Shown here: positions 47,640-59,595 of the stretch, piece by piece
How the letters are laid out: each line of letters begins with the position of its first letter
How positions within the stretch are numbered: the first letter of the stretch is position 1
From: Scytalidium lignicola
Taxonomy: Eukaryota > Ascomycota > Leotiomycetes
DNA: 64,000 nucleotides
Reading direction: 5' to 3'
NCBI GenBank assembly: GCA_002812745.2
Contig: NCSJ02000146.1
Span: 1 to 64,000 of the forward strand
The notes under the pieces: model-generated
What the model was told of the DNA's origin: nothing
Database searches by the model: none
What the model saw: the letters and a program-made list of their open reading frames with translations, nothing else
Position numbers and translations under genes: made by a program

Positions 47640-48240
47640 CGGTGCAGGCTGTACAAGAGGAAAGCAAACCAGTGAGAAGAGCCGCACTATGGCCTGCACT
47701 AGCATGTCTGATATATCGATTACAGTCTGCAATTAAGAGGATCATCAAGAAGGAATGCTTCTTGGATTGGAGAAAAGAATGGCCTACGGCCGAATCAGCT
47801 GCACAATGCAGACAATGGTGGGGGAATGAACTACAGAAGGGTATTGAGAGCTTGTACAATATGCAGAAGGCTATGAGCTCTGTCCTGATCCAGATGAGAA
47901 CAGGCAAAATTGGCCTGAAAGCATACTTACACAAAATCAACAGAGCTGAATCGTCGCTCTGTGATTGTGAGGAAGACGATCAAACAGTCTGACATGTATT
48001 AGAAACATGTCATCTATTTGAAAAACAACGAGACCAATTACTTCAATGGCCTTAACCTTGATATCAAGATATTGCTTGGACATTTCAAATATACTTCAGA
48101 GGTTGTAAACTTCATGTTAGCAATTGGCCTCCTAAACCAGTTTAAACATTACAAACCAGAGTTGTACAGAGAGTTCGTGGAGATGTAACGTGTAAAGTAC
48201 ACTTACTTGTAAAAACAGACACCAAATTAAGGGATGGACC
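47640..48240 (+). mobile_element. 3-prime fragment of a LINE (Tad/I-like non-LTR retrotransposon)
   Basis: The open frame at about 47640-47990 reads MRTGKIGLKAYLHKINRAES and SSLCDCEEDDQTV, followed in frame by HVLETCHLF. This is the Cys/His-containing segment after the RNase H domain at the C-terminus of fungal LINE ORF2. The frame continues with stops (TGA at 47990, TAA and TGA near 48053-48062) and ends in degenerate sequence. No reverse transcriptase is present, so this is a 5-prime-truncated, dead copy. Confidence 0.7.
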
Positions 48241-48593
48241 TTAAGGAGAGCAAAAGTGTAAGCGGTGAACAATACAAGGAGACGGTCAATTACACTACAG
48301 AGTTATAAGTATATAAGTTTGAGTTATTTCGAGTTTCACGCTTTTGAGTTGTTTCTTCTTCCTTTTTAGTCCTTTTTACTGTTGATTCTTTTGCCACTGG
48401 CAGGACCGTGGAATATTAGTGTAGAAAGCTGTGTACTGTAGCTCGAGGAGTCTCTACAGGCGCCCGATTAGGAATAGCCGAATATAGAGTATGATTGTNA
48501 AAAAAATATTCTGCTCAGTATGACTAGTTATTCATCTCATACATACTTTAATCTAAGTCCACTGAAATAATCTATTTATCGCTTTTAATAGAG
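48241..48593. other. Upstream region of the amidase gene
   Basis: About 350 bp between the LINE remnant and the amidase start. It includes one N at 48499 beside an A run. Promoter expected; no site named. Confidence 0.4.
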
Positions 48594-50454
48594 ATGGTAC
48601 CATCCGGCAAAAAACAGAAGTTGGTGAAATCATGGCAAGAAATAGCCAAGGAGGCCCAAGATCACCGAGAGGCGAGTCTGGCTCAAGTAAAGCTAGGACT
48701 CCCGGACTTGTTTAATGAATTTGAGAGGGCACCAAGAAGCATTCAGTCAGATCCCTCCAAAGGAGTTGCGATGAAGTATGCTGGAGCTGTCCTCCATCCC
48801 AGAGATGTTCTAATTACTGAGATGCTGCCTGAAAATCTCATCACCGCACTAGCTACCGGGAAGTTGAGTGCAACTGATGTCACGACCGCCTTTTTAAGAC
48901 GGGCAGTTGTTGCTCAAAGAGTTGTGAGTGCATATTACTGTTGTTGCCATTGAAAACTTTGCCAACTTGGTTCAGACAAATTGTATCACAGAACTTCTTC
49001 CCGAACAGGCTTTGGCCCGAGCTAGGTACCTTGATGATTACCTTTTCGAGCACAAGAAACCCATTGGACCTTTACATGGCTTACCGATCAGTGTCAAGGA
49101 GATGATTGGAATGAAAGATCTTGGTCTCAATGCCGGCTACGTCGCATGGTGGGGAAGGACTGCCTCGGAGGACGCACATGTACTGCGCATTTTGTGGGAT
49201 GCAGGAGCTGTTTTCCATGCGAGAACAACACAGCCTCAAAGTATGATGCATTTAGAGACGGATAGCAATCTTTACGGTGTGACTGTCAATCCGTATAGTC
49301 GGGAGGTATCAGCAGGTGGGAGTAGTGGTGGGGAAGGCGCATTGATTGGAATGAGAGGTAGTTGTTTGGGTATTGGGAGCGACATTGGAGGTATGTTTAC
49401 AACCTGATAGCTGGAAGATACTAACATGAACAGGTAGTATTAGGAGTCCTGCTGCTAACTGCGGAATCTTCGGCTTCAAGCTAACAGCATTTCGTATCCC
49501 CACAGATGGATGGAGCTCCACAATGGTCGGAGCTGACCCTATTCCGGGGGTCATTGGGCCCATGAGTACAAGCTTAGAAGGTGTCAAAATCTTTATACAG
49601 ACAATTCTCGACTCCAAGCCATGGCTCTCAGAACCAGCACTAATACCAATGCCGTGGAGTTTTACCCCGCTTAGTTCTAATCAACGCCTAAAAATTGGTG
49701 TTATGTGGCACGACAATGTAGTTACACCTCATCCACCGATCACTCGCGCTCTGAATGAAGTTGTGTCCAAATTAAAAGGGATACCAAATGTGGAGGTAGT
49801 GGATTGGAATGCCTATCTCCATGATGAAGCTTGGGCAATTATCTCTAGCCTTTACTTCACAGACGGTGGTGCTGAAGACGCTAAAACTATCGCCGAGTCT
49901 GGTGAACCTTGGCGTCCTCTCACCAAATGGATCATCAAGGAGAACCCTTGTGTGAAGAAGCTTACACCGCAGAAACTCTACTATTGGCAAGAAGAACGAG
50001 AGGCATATAGGAAGGAGTATGCGAAGGTGTGGAATGATACTGCAACTGGTCCAAATGGAGAAGGAATGGTAGATGCCATCCTTTGTCCCGTAGGCCCAGG
50101 CGTTGCTCCTGCCCACAATACGGCTAAGTATTGGGGTTATACGAGCCAGTGGAATCTGCTGGATTGCCCTGCAATCGTGTTTCCAGTCAGCAAGCTCGAT
50201 CCTGGGATTGATACATTGCCCAATGAATTTCATCCTCTCACAGACCTTGATGTCGAGAATTGGAAGCTATGTGAGTGATCTTCTTTATAAACAGGGCTAT
50301 CGTAAATTAACTGTAACCAGATGATGTGCACAAGTTCTCTGCTTTGCCAGTCTCGCTGCAGCTTGTTGGAAGACGATTTGAGGACGAGAAATTGCTTGCA
50401 ATCTTGGAATATATCACTAAACAAATCGGCTTGCCATTTGTAGAATTCCCTTAG
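48594..50454 (+). CDS. Amidase-signature enzyme (acetamidase-like)
   Basis: Predicted 571-aa enzyme from exons 48594-48923, 48976-49390, 49434-50270 and 50321-50454 (introns 52, 43 and 50 nt). The Ser-cisSer-Lys catalytic set is complete. Lys151 is in LPISVKEM, the cis-Ser is at 226 or 227 in SAGGSSGGEG, and the nucleophile is Ser250 in GSDIGGSIRSP, with the loop rebuilt across the second intron. Spacings (75 and 24 residues) equal those of mammalian FAAH. Fungal relatives hydrolyse small amides such as acetamide; the true substrate is unknown. No signal peptide, so probably cytosolic. It appears intact although it lies between a LINE fragment and an NLR gene, inside the inverted-repeat segment. 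Confidence 0.93.
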
Positions 50455-51510
50455 TAAAGATAAATATGAATACGCAAGGAGGTCAGTAGCTTAAGGTGAC
50501 CAGCTTAGATAGTTCAACGGTTAAGTTAGAGAAACTAAGTTGCTGGTATGATACTGACTTGGAGGTAATAACATCTCGGATTCTTTCTGCATAATTACCT
50601 GTACTCTGGTGGTATCACAGGAGTCATCATATCCAATTGTAATCAACTCCTGATTTCTAGATGCCTTGATCATGTCAAAGCCAAGAACTTTATTACTGTT
50701 TCTGCGGCTGTCAAGATCAGGTTTTTAGCTATAACCAGTCAAACCCCTATTTTAAGTCCTAATTAAATAAATCCACTCACTAATCTGACTATTTTAATTC
50801 CTTGTCGCATCGCAGATGATGATGATTGTGAAGTAAGCGGATCTGCGGGGCCTTACTTATGTTAGGAAAACAAGGACCCTGGTTGCAAAGAAGCTTTTAC
50901 CCACGGCACGGGCTCGTTACGTTCCGAATGACGTATCAAATAATGTGGGAAGCACGTAGTATGCATCTGAAGGACAAAATTGGCTTTCTTGGTTCCACCA
51001 CTATAAAGAGAGGAATACCAACACAGTATTACTTGATAAACTTTTAGCTTCGTGAATTCGCCCATTCATTCACTTATCTGCCATTGCATGTAACGGTCTA
51101 TACACACTCCTGTTGGTTTAGGACTCTCGTTACTCTAGCAATGGGGCAATACTCGCTAAGAAGGCTGCTCCAGCACAAGAGTGCTTTTGACCCCGTCCTC
51201 TCTACCTCAGCAGTGCGCAAACATAGACTAAGACCCTACGGAGGTATATCTCGAGGGTTTGCAACAATATGAACAATCCGAATCATGGCTTGAAACTGGA
51301 GGTCCTGCAATCTGCTTCGCAACTCGAGTTCCGAAAGAGCGACCAAATTGTGACTCAATGGTCAGGTTGTGAAGCACTGCCACAGGCTCTGCAGGCGACC
51401 GCCAGCCACGACATGACGCTTATAGCCTCGCTGTAGTGCTCGAGGGGCAGCCTTCAATTCTCTAACGTTCAACTTCGCAGCTTCTGGTCCAGATTCGTAA
51501 GAAAAACGCA
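50455..51510. other. Intergenic region between amidase and NLR gene
   Basis: About 1 kb. It carries the amidase 3-prime UTR and the NLR promoter. Several short ORFs, none protein-like. Confidence 0.4.
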
Positions 51511-54500
51511 ATGTTGGACCCATTGACCGCCCTAAGTATGGCGTCCTCTGTGGTCCAGTTCGTCGACTTCGGAGTCAAACTGGTCTCCGATGGCGTAGAG
51601 CTCTACGAGAAAGGAAGACTGGGCAACAATGACGAGCTCGAATTGATCACCAAGGATCTCACACGTCTTACAGAGGATATCACAACGTCCACTCAGCTTG
51701 GACAAACCAAGGGCGGGAAGTCTCCCTCGAAGGACGAAGATGCTCTCCGGGAGCTTGCGACCTCGTGCAAAGAGATCGGGGAGCAGCTCTTGGATCTGCT
51801 AGGGAGTTTGAAGGTACAGAAGTCCGGAAAGATGCTAGAGGATGGAGCAGCAAGCTTTCGCAAAGCGCTGCGAAGTGCAAGGGAAAAAGGACAGATCCAG
51901 AACGTAGAGAAACGTTTGAAGAAGGTGCAGGATCAGCTAAATATTAACATCTTAGCGCTTCTTAAGTATGCGTACTTCTTAGGAGTCCCAACACCTGAGA
52001 GATATCGCACTGACTCTCTCTAATAACAAACAGTCAAGAGTTCTCTCGCAACTGAACGAGCTTCTAGCTGAAAACAGGCGGAGCGAGACGAATACCCAGA
52101 ACAAAATCGATGAACTACGGGCGGACGTTCTTTTAGCGGTAGAACAGGCGAAGGAACGGGTGAGCTCGAAACGTGCTACCCAAAGAGCAAATACTTTCAG
52201 TGAAATAGGAACAAAATGCTTGGTCCTAGCAGAGGAGGGTGAAAGGGTTGCTGTAGTTCACAAGATTCTACGCAGCCTCAACTTCAAATTTATCAAAGCT
52301 CGGCAATCAGCAATTAAGGAGGCACACAAGAAGACATTTGATTGGATATTCGAGGAGGAAGATAATAATCTGACACTGCGGCCGAAATTTTTGAGTTGGC
52401 TGAGAGGAGGGAAGGGAATATACTGGATCTCTGGTAAAGCTGGGTCGGGAAAGTCGACCCTCATGAAGCTTTTGTACGATCATAAGAGTACAAAGGCAGT
52501 TTTGCAAGCTTGGGCTGGCCGAGAACAGCTTGTTACTGCCTGCTACTTCTTCTGGAGTGCAGGTAATGATATGCAGAAATCTCAGCAAGGGCTTCTACAG
52601 TCCTTTCTATTCCAAATCCTAAGTCAATGTCCAGACCTCATCCCTATCGTTTGTCCATCTCGTTGCACTGTGGAAGATATCGACGAGACTGCAGGTATGT
52701 GGTCCCTACAAGAGCTCATTGGGTGCTTTGAAATACTATCGAAGCAGGATCTTTTGTCTGCTAAGTTCTGCTTCTTTGTGGACGGCTTGGATGAGTACGA
52801 CGGAGAGGACACAAACATCATAAAGACTCTTCAGAACCTAATTATCTCTTCCAAAGTGAAAATTTGCGCTTCGAGTAGGCCTTGGAACGCTTTCGAGAAG
52901 GCATTTGGTAATCACTACAACCAGAAGCTTCTTCTTCAGGACTATACCAAAGAGGACATCAGGCTCTATGTCACAGAGATGCTCGAAAAAGACGAAAGCT
53001 TTGCCATCATATCTCGGAAGGACCCTCAATATAAACAGCTTATCGAAATCATTGTTGAGAGGGCGCGAGGGGTCTTCTTGTGGGTGTATCTTGTCGTACG
53101 ATCATTGCTCCGAGGCTTGACTGATGACAATGACATATCATTCATGTTCAAAAGGCTTGACTCTCTTCCGGTCGATCTTGAAGATTACTTCAATCAAATG
53201 ATGAATACCATTGAGGACATATACCGAGAGCAAACAGCCCGAATCTTCCAGCTTGTCGTACATGCGAAGTCGCCTTTATCCGCCATAGCATTTTGGTTTT
53301 TCGCCAAGGAGATAGAGAACCCAAACTATGCTGTGGAAGCTGAGATCAAAAGCATTGACAATGCGGAAGTTGCTTTGATCTCCGAAAGGATGCGGACATA
53401 TCTGAATGCTTGCTGTAAGGATTTGCTCGAGGTCAACGTAGACCAATCCGCTGGTAAGATTTTCAGTGTGACTCGTAGATGTCTGTTTTAATTTTCCAGC
53501 CGATCAAGTGATCTTATCCCGGCGGTCCTAATTCATAGAAAATCACAAGATACTATTCCTGAACTTGGGATAATGGCGCCCACTCAATTTATTACATGTT
53601 TCATGAAGACTGGGGCAAGAAATCCGGAAGCACCCACCATCCCTTGATTATAAATCTTATGTTCCTATTTTCCTTCAATCACTCTCAATTCTTATTAGAT
53701 ACCGTCCATTCTGGGTGCTTCAGCCATGTTGAAATATGCAATATAAGTTCCTACGCTGTATTTCCGTATCTGCCACTAACTGCTTTAGGTCTCAAATTCT
53801 TGAGTTACCAAGTGGACTTCCTCCACAGGACTGTAAGGGACTTCTTGATGACCAAGGATATGCATACTCTACTTCAAAGTCGAGCCGGTGTGGACTTCGA
53901 TGCCAGAGTATCGCTCTGCAAGTTGTCGCTCGCTCAATTCAAAGCATTTCCCAACCTCCCTCAGGCATACAGTCTTGCCACTCTAGTGCTGGCCCAGGCC
54001 GAACACTTGATGTGCAAGGTCATCACCTATGCTTACCAGGCTGAAATCCACAATGGAACTGCAGAATATGCGCTTCTCAACGAGCTCGATCGATCTCTTA
54101 CTGTCTACCTTAATTTGCAGAAGGCGAGACCAAAAAATGGTCCGAAATGGGTAGCCGATCTAGGTGTATTTCGCCACTACGATACAAACGAATTCATCTC
54201 CCTTGTCACAGCTGCCGGCCTCTCTTTGTTTGTCAGTCAGAGGCTTGACAGCCAACCCATGCTACTCCAGAAAGCATCCACAAAGCGACCATTACTAGAT
54301 ATTGTGGTGCATCCCATTGCGTCAGATACGGAATTAAGCAGAACCCTTCTAAGGGAAGATTTTGATATTGATATTGAAATGGCTCGCGTACTCTTCGTTC
54401 GAGGGGCAGACCCAAACTCCCATAGAGCCGAGGATACTGATGACACGGTCTGGTATGGATTCTTAAGACTATGCGACATGAATGCCTATAATGCGTCAAC

Positions 54501-54708
54501 CGAGAACATTTTCCAAATGGCACAGCTGTTCATCCTTCATGGAGCGGAGCTTGACATAAGGGTTTATACTGGAACAAGTGAACGCCCTTTAAAGATACTA
54601 CAAAGAGTTCTATCACAATCTCAATATGAACATATTGAAGCACTAGTTACTGAAAGACGCTCCGCCAAGTCATCCCCCAGGCTATGGAGCTGGTTGGGCT
54701 GGAAATAG
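51511..54708 (+). CDS. NACHT-type NLR/STAND protein, with a frame break in the N-terminal part
   Basis: The N-terminus (MLDPLTALSMASSVVQFVDF, then a charged coiled coil) is the common fungal STAND effector-side domain. Walker A GKAGSGKST lies at about 52433-52459 and Walker B FVDGLDEYDG near 52770-52805. SSRPW and LLQDYTKEDIRLYV follow, all NACHT features. After a 335-nt intron (53454-53788), LSYQVDFLHRTVRDFLM and degenerate repeat-like helices (ARVLFVRGADPN, AQLFILHGAELD, ankyrin-like) end at 54708. Between 51966 and 51983 the frame changes: LNINILALLK is followed in the next frame by ESQHLRDIALTLSNN. A 16-nt excess removes continuity. A 58-nt intron from 51925 would restore frame at the cost of a conserved segment. 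Such proteins act in allorecognition and immunity-like cell death. Confidence 0.75.
51958..51981 (+). repeat. CTTCTTA direct duplication at the NLR frame break
   Basis: CTTCTTA occurs at 51958-51964 and again at 51975-51981, separated by 10 nt. The reading frame changes exactly here. It looks like a target-site duplication left after transposon excision. Confidence 0.5.
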
Positions 54709-55110
54709 GGATAGTGAGGATCAAGTGACGACATCGCGTAGCGGGCATCTAAGTGAATTTAAAGGTCAATGTTGCAGAAGCGCCAGACGTAGCATAAATA
54801 ATAAGGAATTATGAAGTATACGAATAGAATATGAAAGGGCAACGCGCTGTCTAATAATGTAGTTTACGTCGGCAGGTATTGACCGCCGAATTTGAGAAAC
54901 GAAGTTTCCATAATAGATCAATATTCCGCGTCCTCCTTAGAAGTTACATTATCTAGCTAGACTTTTGGTTTTCGCTCTGTTGCAGAACTAATTCTTATAA
55001 TTAAATAAATATTACAGAGAAGCGTGAACTATCTCTTCATGAAAAAAAAAAATGAAAAAAAATGCATAGCAAATCCTGGGCTGAACCACTGGCACTCTCT
55101 GTATGAGTCC
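54709..55110. other. Intergenic region right of the NLR gene
   Basis: About 400 bp with A-rich runs near 55040-55062. It contains the NLR 3-prime UTR. No gene seen. Confidence 0.4.
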
Positions 55111-55201
55111 TATTCGAGATATATTGACCAGGGGTGTTGACAAATACCCCTGCTTGTCAACACCCCCTGTTAGTTAAACTAACAGGATATCACATTTATC
55201 C
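55111..55201 (-). repeat. 91-bp inverted repeat, right copy
   Basis: Reverse-complement partner of 47505-47595, six differences, no gaps. Flanking bases are TA on the outer side of both copies (47503-47504 and 55202-55203). Confidence 0.85.
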
Positions 55202-56215
55202 TACCACCACCATCAAAACCACAACCACAGCCATAATTATTGCCTCAAAATGCCTTCTATAATATCAAATGTTAGTATATTATCAATATATTGTTAATAT
55301 ATCACTGATTTATTACAGAATGGTACAAATCTATTATTGATTTTCATGAGCGTCTTGAAAGAGAGGTTTCTGAGAGTGAGTTGACGTGCTCAGTATTAAC
55401 CGCTCCACATCGTAAATATTTCCTAGATGTAGAAGTATTAGCTCAACCAGAATGCCATTACTCACAAGATGACGCCTTTCCACCCATGATTTTCGCTGAC
55501 GAAAAGGCTGGAATGCGATCGCCTGTACAATAGGGATCTTCACTTTTTTTTTNGTCGTATTGCAGCATTTACTAAACCTGCAATATCCTAGATATTTCCT
55601 AGGCTGCCACGTATTCTTTAAAATAAGGCATCATTTGATCATATCATGGTGTTTGCGAGAATAGTACCGTCCGCCCTCTAATTACTGTCAATTTACGATA
55701 TGCCGAATAACTAATTTTGAGCTGCAGCTGTACAGTCAACTTGTGAACAAACCTAATTCCAGATCGCGATAGAGATTCAGAGATTCTCGAAGTATGGTTC
55801 TAACTTTAGAAAAAAGATATTACATGCCAATAACATGGCGTTGTGGTAAACTGATGCCGCCTGACTTTAGCTCACTGAAGAAGTTACAGAACAGTTTCAA
55901 GTGGAACATTATAGATTTGGTTTTGGCCTACCCCCCTGACTCTGACTATATCACATTACGTGTGGAGTTGTCCATGGCTATGAAAAGAGCGCCAGCTACT
56001 GCACAGGTGACCCAGGACCTCCATCTCACTGATCTTCGACCACTCTCGCAATAACATCCTCGTCTGGGTGCGAATCCACACCGCTTCTACCTTTGCCATA
56101 TCATTGGCTTTGATTGACTGAAAGCAGAGATGGTCCATTCAGATGTGGCCACTCCTTACCTCGGTTCTTCAGAGACATTGACACTCCTTTCAATTCTGTG
56201 AGATTCAGCTTGCAA
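55202..56215. other. Intergenic region, no supportable gene
   Basis: About 1 kb. An open frame at 55321-55533 (WYKSIIDFHERLEREV...) is protein-like but cannot be spliced in phase to the nearest ATG (55250). An 86-codon frame at 55794 shows no family signal. One N at 55553 beside a T run. Confidence 0.4.
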
Positions 56216-58411
56216 CTAGTCGTATAGCTTTCCCTTGCTGATTGGGAGCACCTTTCCTGCTTTACCAAGTGCTATCCTACCGACCGAATCTACAGCTTTA
56301 ACATCACCGAGCCTCACCTTTAACCCTCCTAATATTCGGGCTCTATCAGTTGCATCCAAAACACTCGCATCTCCAGGCAGACCTAGATAGGGATTTCCAT
56401 AAGTCAACCCCATAACTGGATCGAATACGTCTGGTGCCTTTATTGCTAGGTTCACAAATAGGCCTATCAGGCCTGTAATGGCAAGCACAGCTGATGATAA
56501 CAGTAACAGTATGACCCAGGCGTAGTCAGGCTTGTATACCTCAGTGAAGGTTGTTACGTTAGCCATAGTAGAAGCCCCTACAAAAGGAGGATCATTGAGT
56601 AGAACAGGTTGAACTAGATCAAGTAGGTCGAGACCACGCAAGCTCATATTATAAGCCGCCATTGAAACATTGGCTCCATTTGCCGGGTTATGTGGTAGGC
56701 CGTATAGCGACAGGTTGGACGAAGGCAAGTTCCCAGCAAATCCCACCGGGGACAGAAAAATTTGGACAGCGGTGTTGATGAGCATTGTAGCGCGCTGACT
56801 CAAGATAACAGGGTCGATCGTGGAGAAGTTCACAACTTGTTCTGCTTGTTGGTTTCCATATAGGAGTCCAGTGAGCACAGGAATTGTTGATGCATTGGTG
56901 ATGAACACTTCCGAAGGACTAGACGTAGTAGCGTAAGGAGTTTGGCTAGCCGCTGATATCATATCGAGTGCGAAGGTACCCCAGTAATCTAAGGTTGTGA
57001 GATTTGCAGGGCGGTGATCTGTTGTAGATTGTCTGACAGCAGTGGCGTGACAGATTCCGGACTCACACCGCATGGCTGTCTCGACATGCTGCTCAGTAAC
57101 TTGGCCTGTCACCACCACAGGACTCCCCTCGGTTCCTTGTGTGAATATGATTGTTTGAGCATTCGTGTATGAAGAGTTGGTCAGCTCCGTCTTGTTTATG
57201 AGCTCTGTGTAAGGTGAACCCAGAAATTCGAATACCCGTATGAATCCTTCACTGCCATCAAGGTCGACGTTGATGCACCCTACACACCTAACATTCATTC
57301 CCAGTTTCACTCCCACTGCTTTGGTATCGAATGTAATAGACGGAGTTGACAGAACAATGTATGATGTCTCAACCGTAAACTCAGTGACACCATCGTTTGG
57401 CAGACCAGCAATGGGTAGCCCTAGCAAGGAGTTCCAAGATTCTACTGTGGTCGTGTTTGGAAACTCAATCCAGCCGCTTGAATTTGCAAGCGACGTGTCG
57501 AGAAGTTGTATATTTGGGATCTTGGGGTTTCCCCAGGCATCTCGGGGGCTGATCTTTGTATCAACACCCTGCATCAGTCCAGCGAAATAGGTCGCGGACA
57601 TAGACAAGGGTAAACCACTGGCATTAGCTTCCAGTTCGCTGCTGGCAATAACGCCCTGGTCGGTAAACATATGACCAAGTGGGCCAGTATCCATATATCG
57701 CAGCTCCTTTGGTATAATCGACGTAGCGTTTGTGATGTAGACCACTCTAAGTGATGCCTGGCCTCCAATCGGAGAGAGAGCCCAGACAAGGCCTAAAAGC
57801 GAAGCCGTAAGGGATAGCCTCCGCATATTCCATTGCGAAAGCGCAGCATCGAATATCGTTTTCGTATTCATTATCGGCCAAAGAGTCTAGAGAAGGAGTG
57901 ATTAGCTATCTTTACAGACCAAGTTGCTTGCGCTTTTTTCAAAAAGGCTCACCGAAAGTCTGATGCCTCTTTCCACCCGGTATCTTCCAACGCTCTTCAA
58001 AGCCCTCCCGGTGATAGCTGCAAATATGATGGGGTAGATAGTCGGACCCTTGCTGGATTAGTGACTTAAGGTAGGCGCCAGATTTAAGCAGCTTACCAAC
58101 TTCATGGCCTCCTGGATTGCCGTCCCGAATCTATCCCCTGTTGGCCGGTCCTTGATACATAATGCGGCGATCCCAAGACAGAAAAAGAGCAAAGCTATCA
58201 ATATGAGAACTGCATCGAGGAGAGGTGAGATTATTGACGATATGGCGAATCTATGGACGTGATCTGGGCCAGCGGGCCAATTTTTGCCTGTAGGCGTTTC
58301 ATAAGACTGCCTTGAACTAAATCCAATATTTTGTTTCCTTACAGTCACATCCTCGTCAAGAAGGGAGTGGGAAAGAGGAGCATCAGAATCTGCAACGCGA
58401 AGCGGCTCCAT
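56216..58411 (-). CDS. Large fungal membrane protein of unknown function
   Basis: Predicted 693-aa protein from exons 58411-58097, 58048-57953 and 57886-56216 (introns 48 and 66 nt). Exon 1 encodes a soluble N-terminus and a strong membrane helix (SPLLDAVLILIALLFFCLG). Exon 2 carries GPTIYPIIFAAITGRALKSV, and exon 3 another helix near SLTASLLGLVWALSPIGGQA. A long extracellular-type domain with many N-glycosylation sequons (NATS, NTTT, NSS, NLS) follows. The last helix (WVILLLLSSAVLAITGLIGL) precedes a cytoplasmic tail. This layout recurs in large filamentous-fungal families of uncharacterised plasma-membrane proteins. No catalytic motif seen. Confidence 0.82.
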
Positions 58412-59595
58412 CTATGAATGACCGAGTCAAACTATGATCTGTATGAAAAGAGGTGAAAACTCGATCAGCGTCCTTATCTGCATTTCGTGACGTGAGGTTC
58501 TGCGTATTATTTATAATCTTGTTTGTTGAAGGATGCAAGCCACAAGGCGCTATTTGGCCCCCATCTGCGAAGGATTCCTCATTTCCGGAAATGACGAGGC
58601 TGCATATATTATTTTGAAACTTTGCGGAGGATCCTGTGTACTGGGCACATACGTGCGGCTCTGAGCTAGATTCCCCAACTTGGCCATGACCCCATATTAA
58701 TTATCTGCACGAGCGGAGTTTTCCTGGATCAGGGCTTTCAGCTGAATAGATACAGTACTGTAGCAGCGCAGCAATACTTAAGGAGCCTAACTAGATCAGA
58801 TTCGAATCGGTGTGTGTGTGTGTGTGTGGGCTGTGAAGCTCATTGGCGATTTAGAGCCTCATGCTGCCACAGCCTCACACTAATTAATCAAGATATAGGG
58901 TCCCCGCCCGTAAGCGAGCAGGGGCAGGGCACAGGGGGTGATGGAATGCAACATCAAAGAGTTTATCCTTAAGTTGGGAAAGCCTAGCCTAACCCGTTCC
59001 TCGCAGAAAGGCAGGTCCAAGCCACTGCAGTATTTAAGGGCTGTGGTTAATGAAATCCACGCGCAACGCCGATACCGGAAATGGCCTTCGGTTAGAACAC
59101 CACTGTAGGCTCTATAACTACAGTAGCTTTTAGGCTATTAATGCCTTATAACACACTATAATTACAGCACACTCCAGGCTACACACTCACGGTAAAGTAC
59201 TGCAATAACAGGGTTTTAAAGTCACTTGAAATTTAACTTTTTGGTAAACCATTATTTCTCATGGATGTTTAAATCGACTATCTTCTTACAACACATGTTT
59301 AAAAATTATTTGTTAGTATAATCAATTATTATAAGCTGTTAACGTTGTATAATCACACTATACTTATACATGAAGTAGAAATTCGATTTCGCTTAACCCA
59401 TTATATGCTGCATTACTTCCGATCCCGGTAGTTGTGTGTAGATTTTACAGAAGGGCCTATTTAAGTGGGCTATATAAGGAGTATACAGGGTATAACTGTC
59501 CCTCCTTATACAGAGTTTTCAAGGTCAAATGCATGCCCATCAGGCTATGACTGTTCAGAACTGGACGGACGTGAGCCTCTTCGTCTGCCAGCCCA
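58412..59595. other. Intergenic region with a GT microsatellite and MITE-like word
   Basis: About 1.2 kb. It holds the promoter of the minus-strand membrane protein, a (TG)9 run at 58811-58828, and AAGGGCTGTGGTTAATGAAATCCAC-like sequence at about 59036-59060 that resembles the terminal repeat of the element at 63,274. AT-rich beyond 59,100. Confidence 0.45.
58811..58828. repeat. (TG)9 microsatellite
   Basis: Nine uninterrupted TG units in the upstream region of the membrane-protein gene. Confidence 0.9.

Noticed and set aside
47505..55201. Classical Tc1/mariner-type element carrying genes
   Set aside because: TA flanks fit, but no transposase is inside and the ends resemble LTR edges as much as mariner ends. 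Reported as an open question, not as a defined element.
55321..55533. Protein-like frame right of the inverted repeat
   Set aside because: It cannot be joined in phase to the ATG at 55250 through the visible GTTAGT/TTACAG intron, and no family is recognised.
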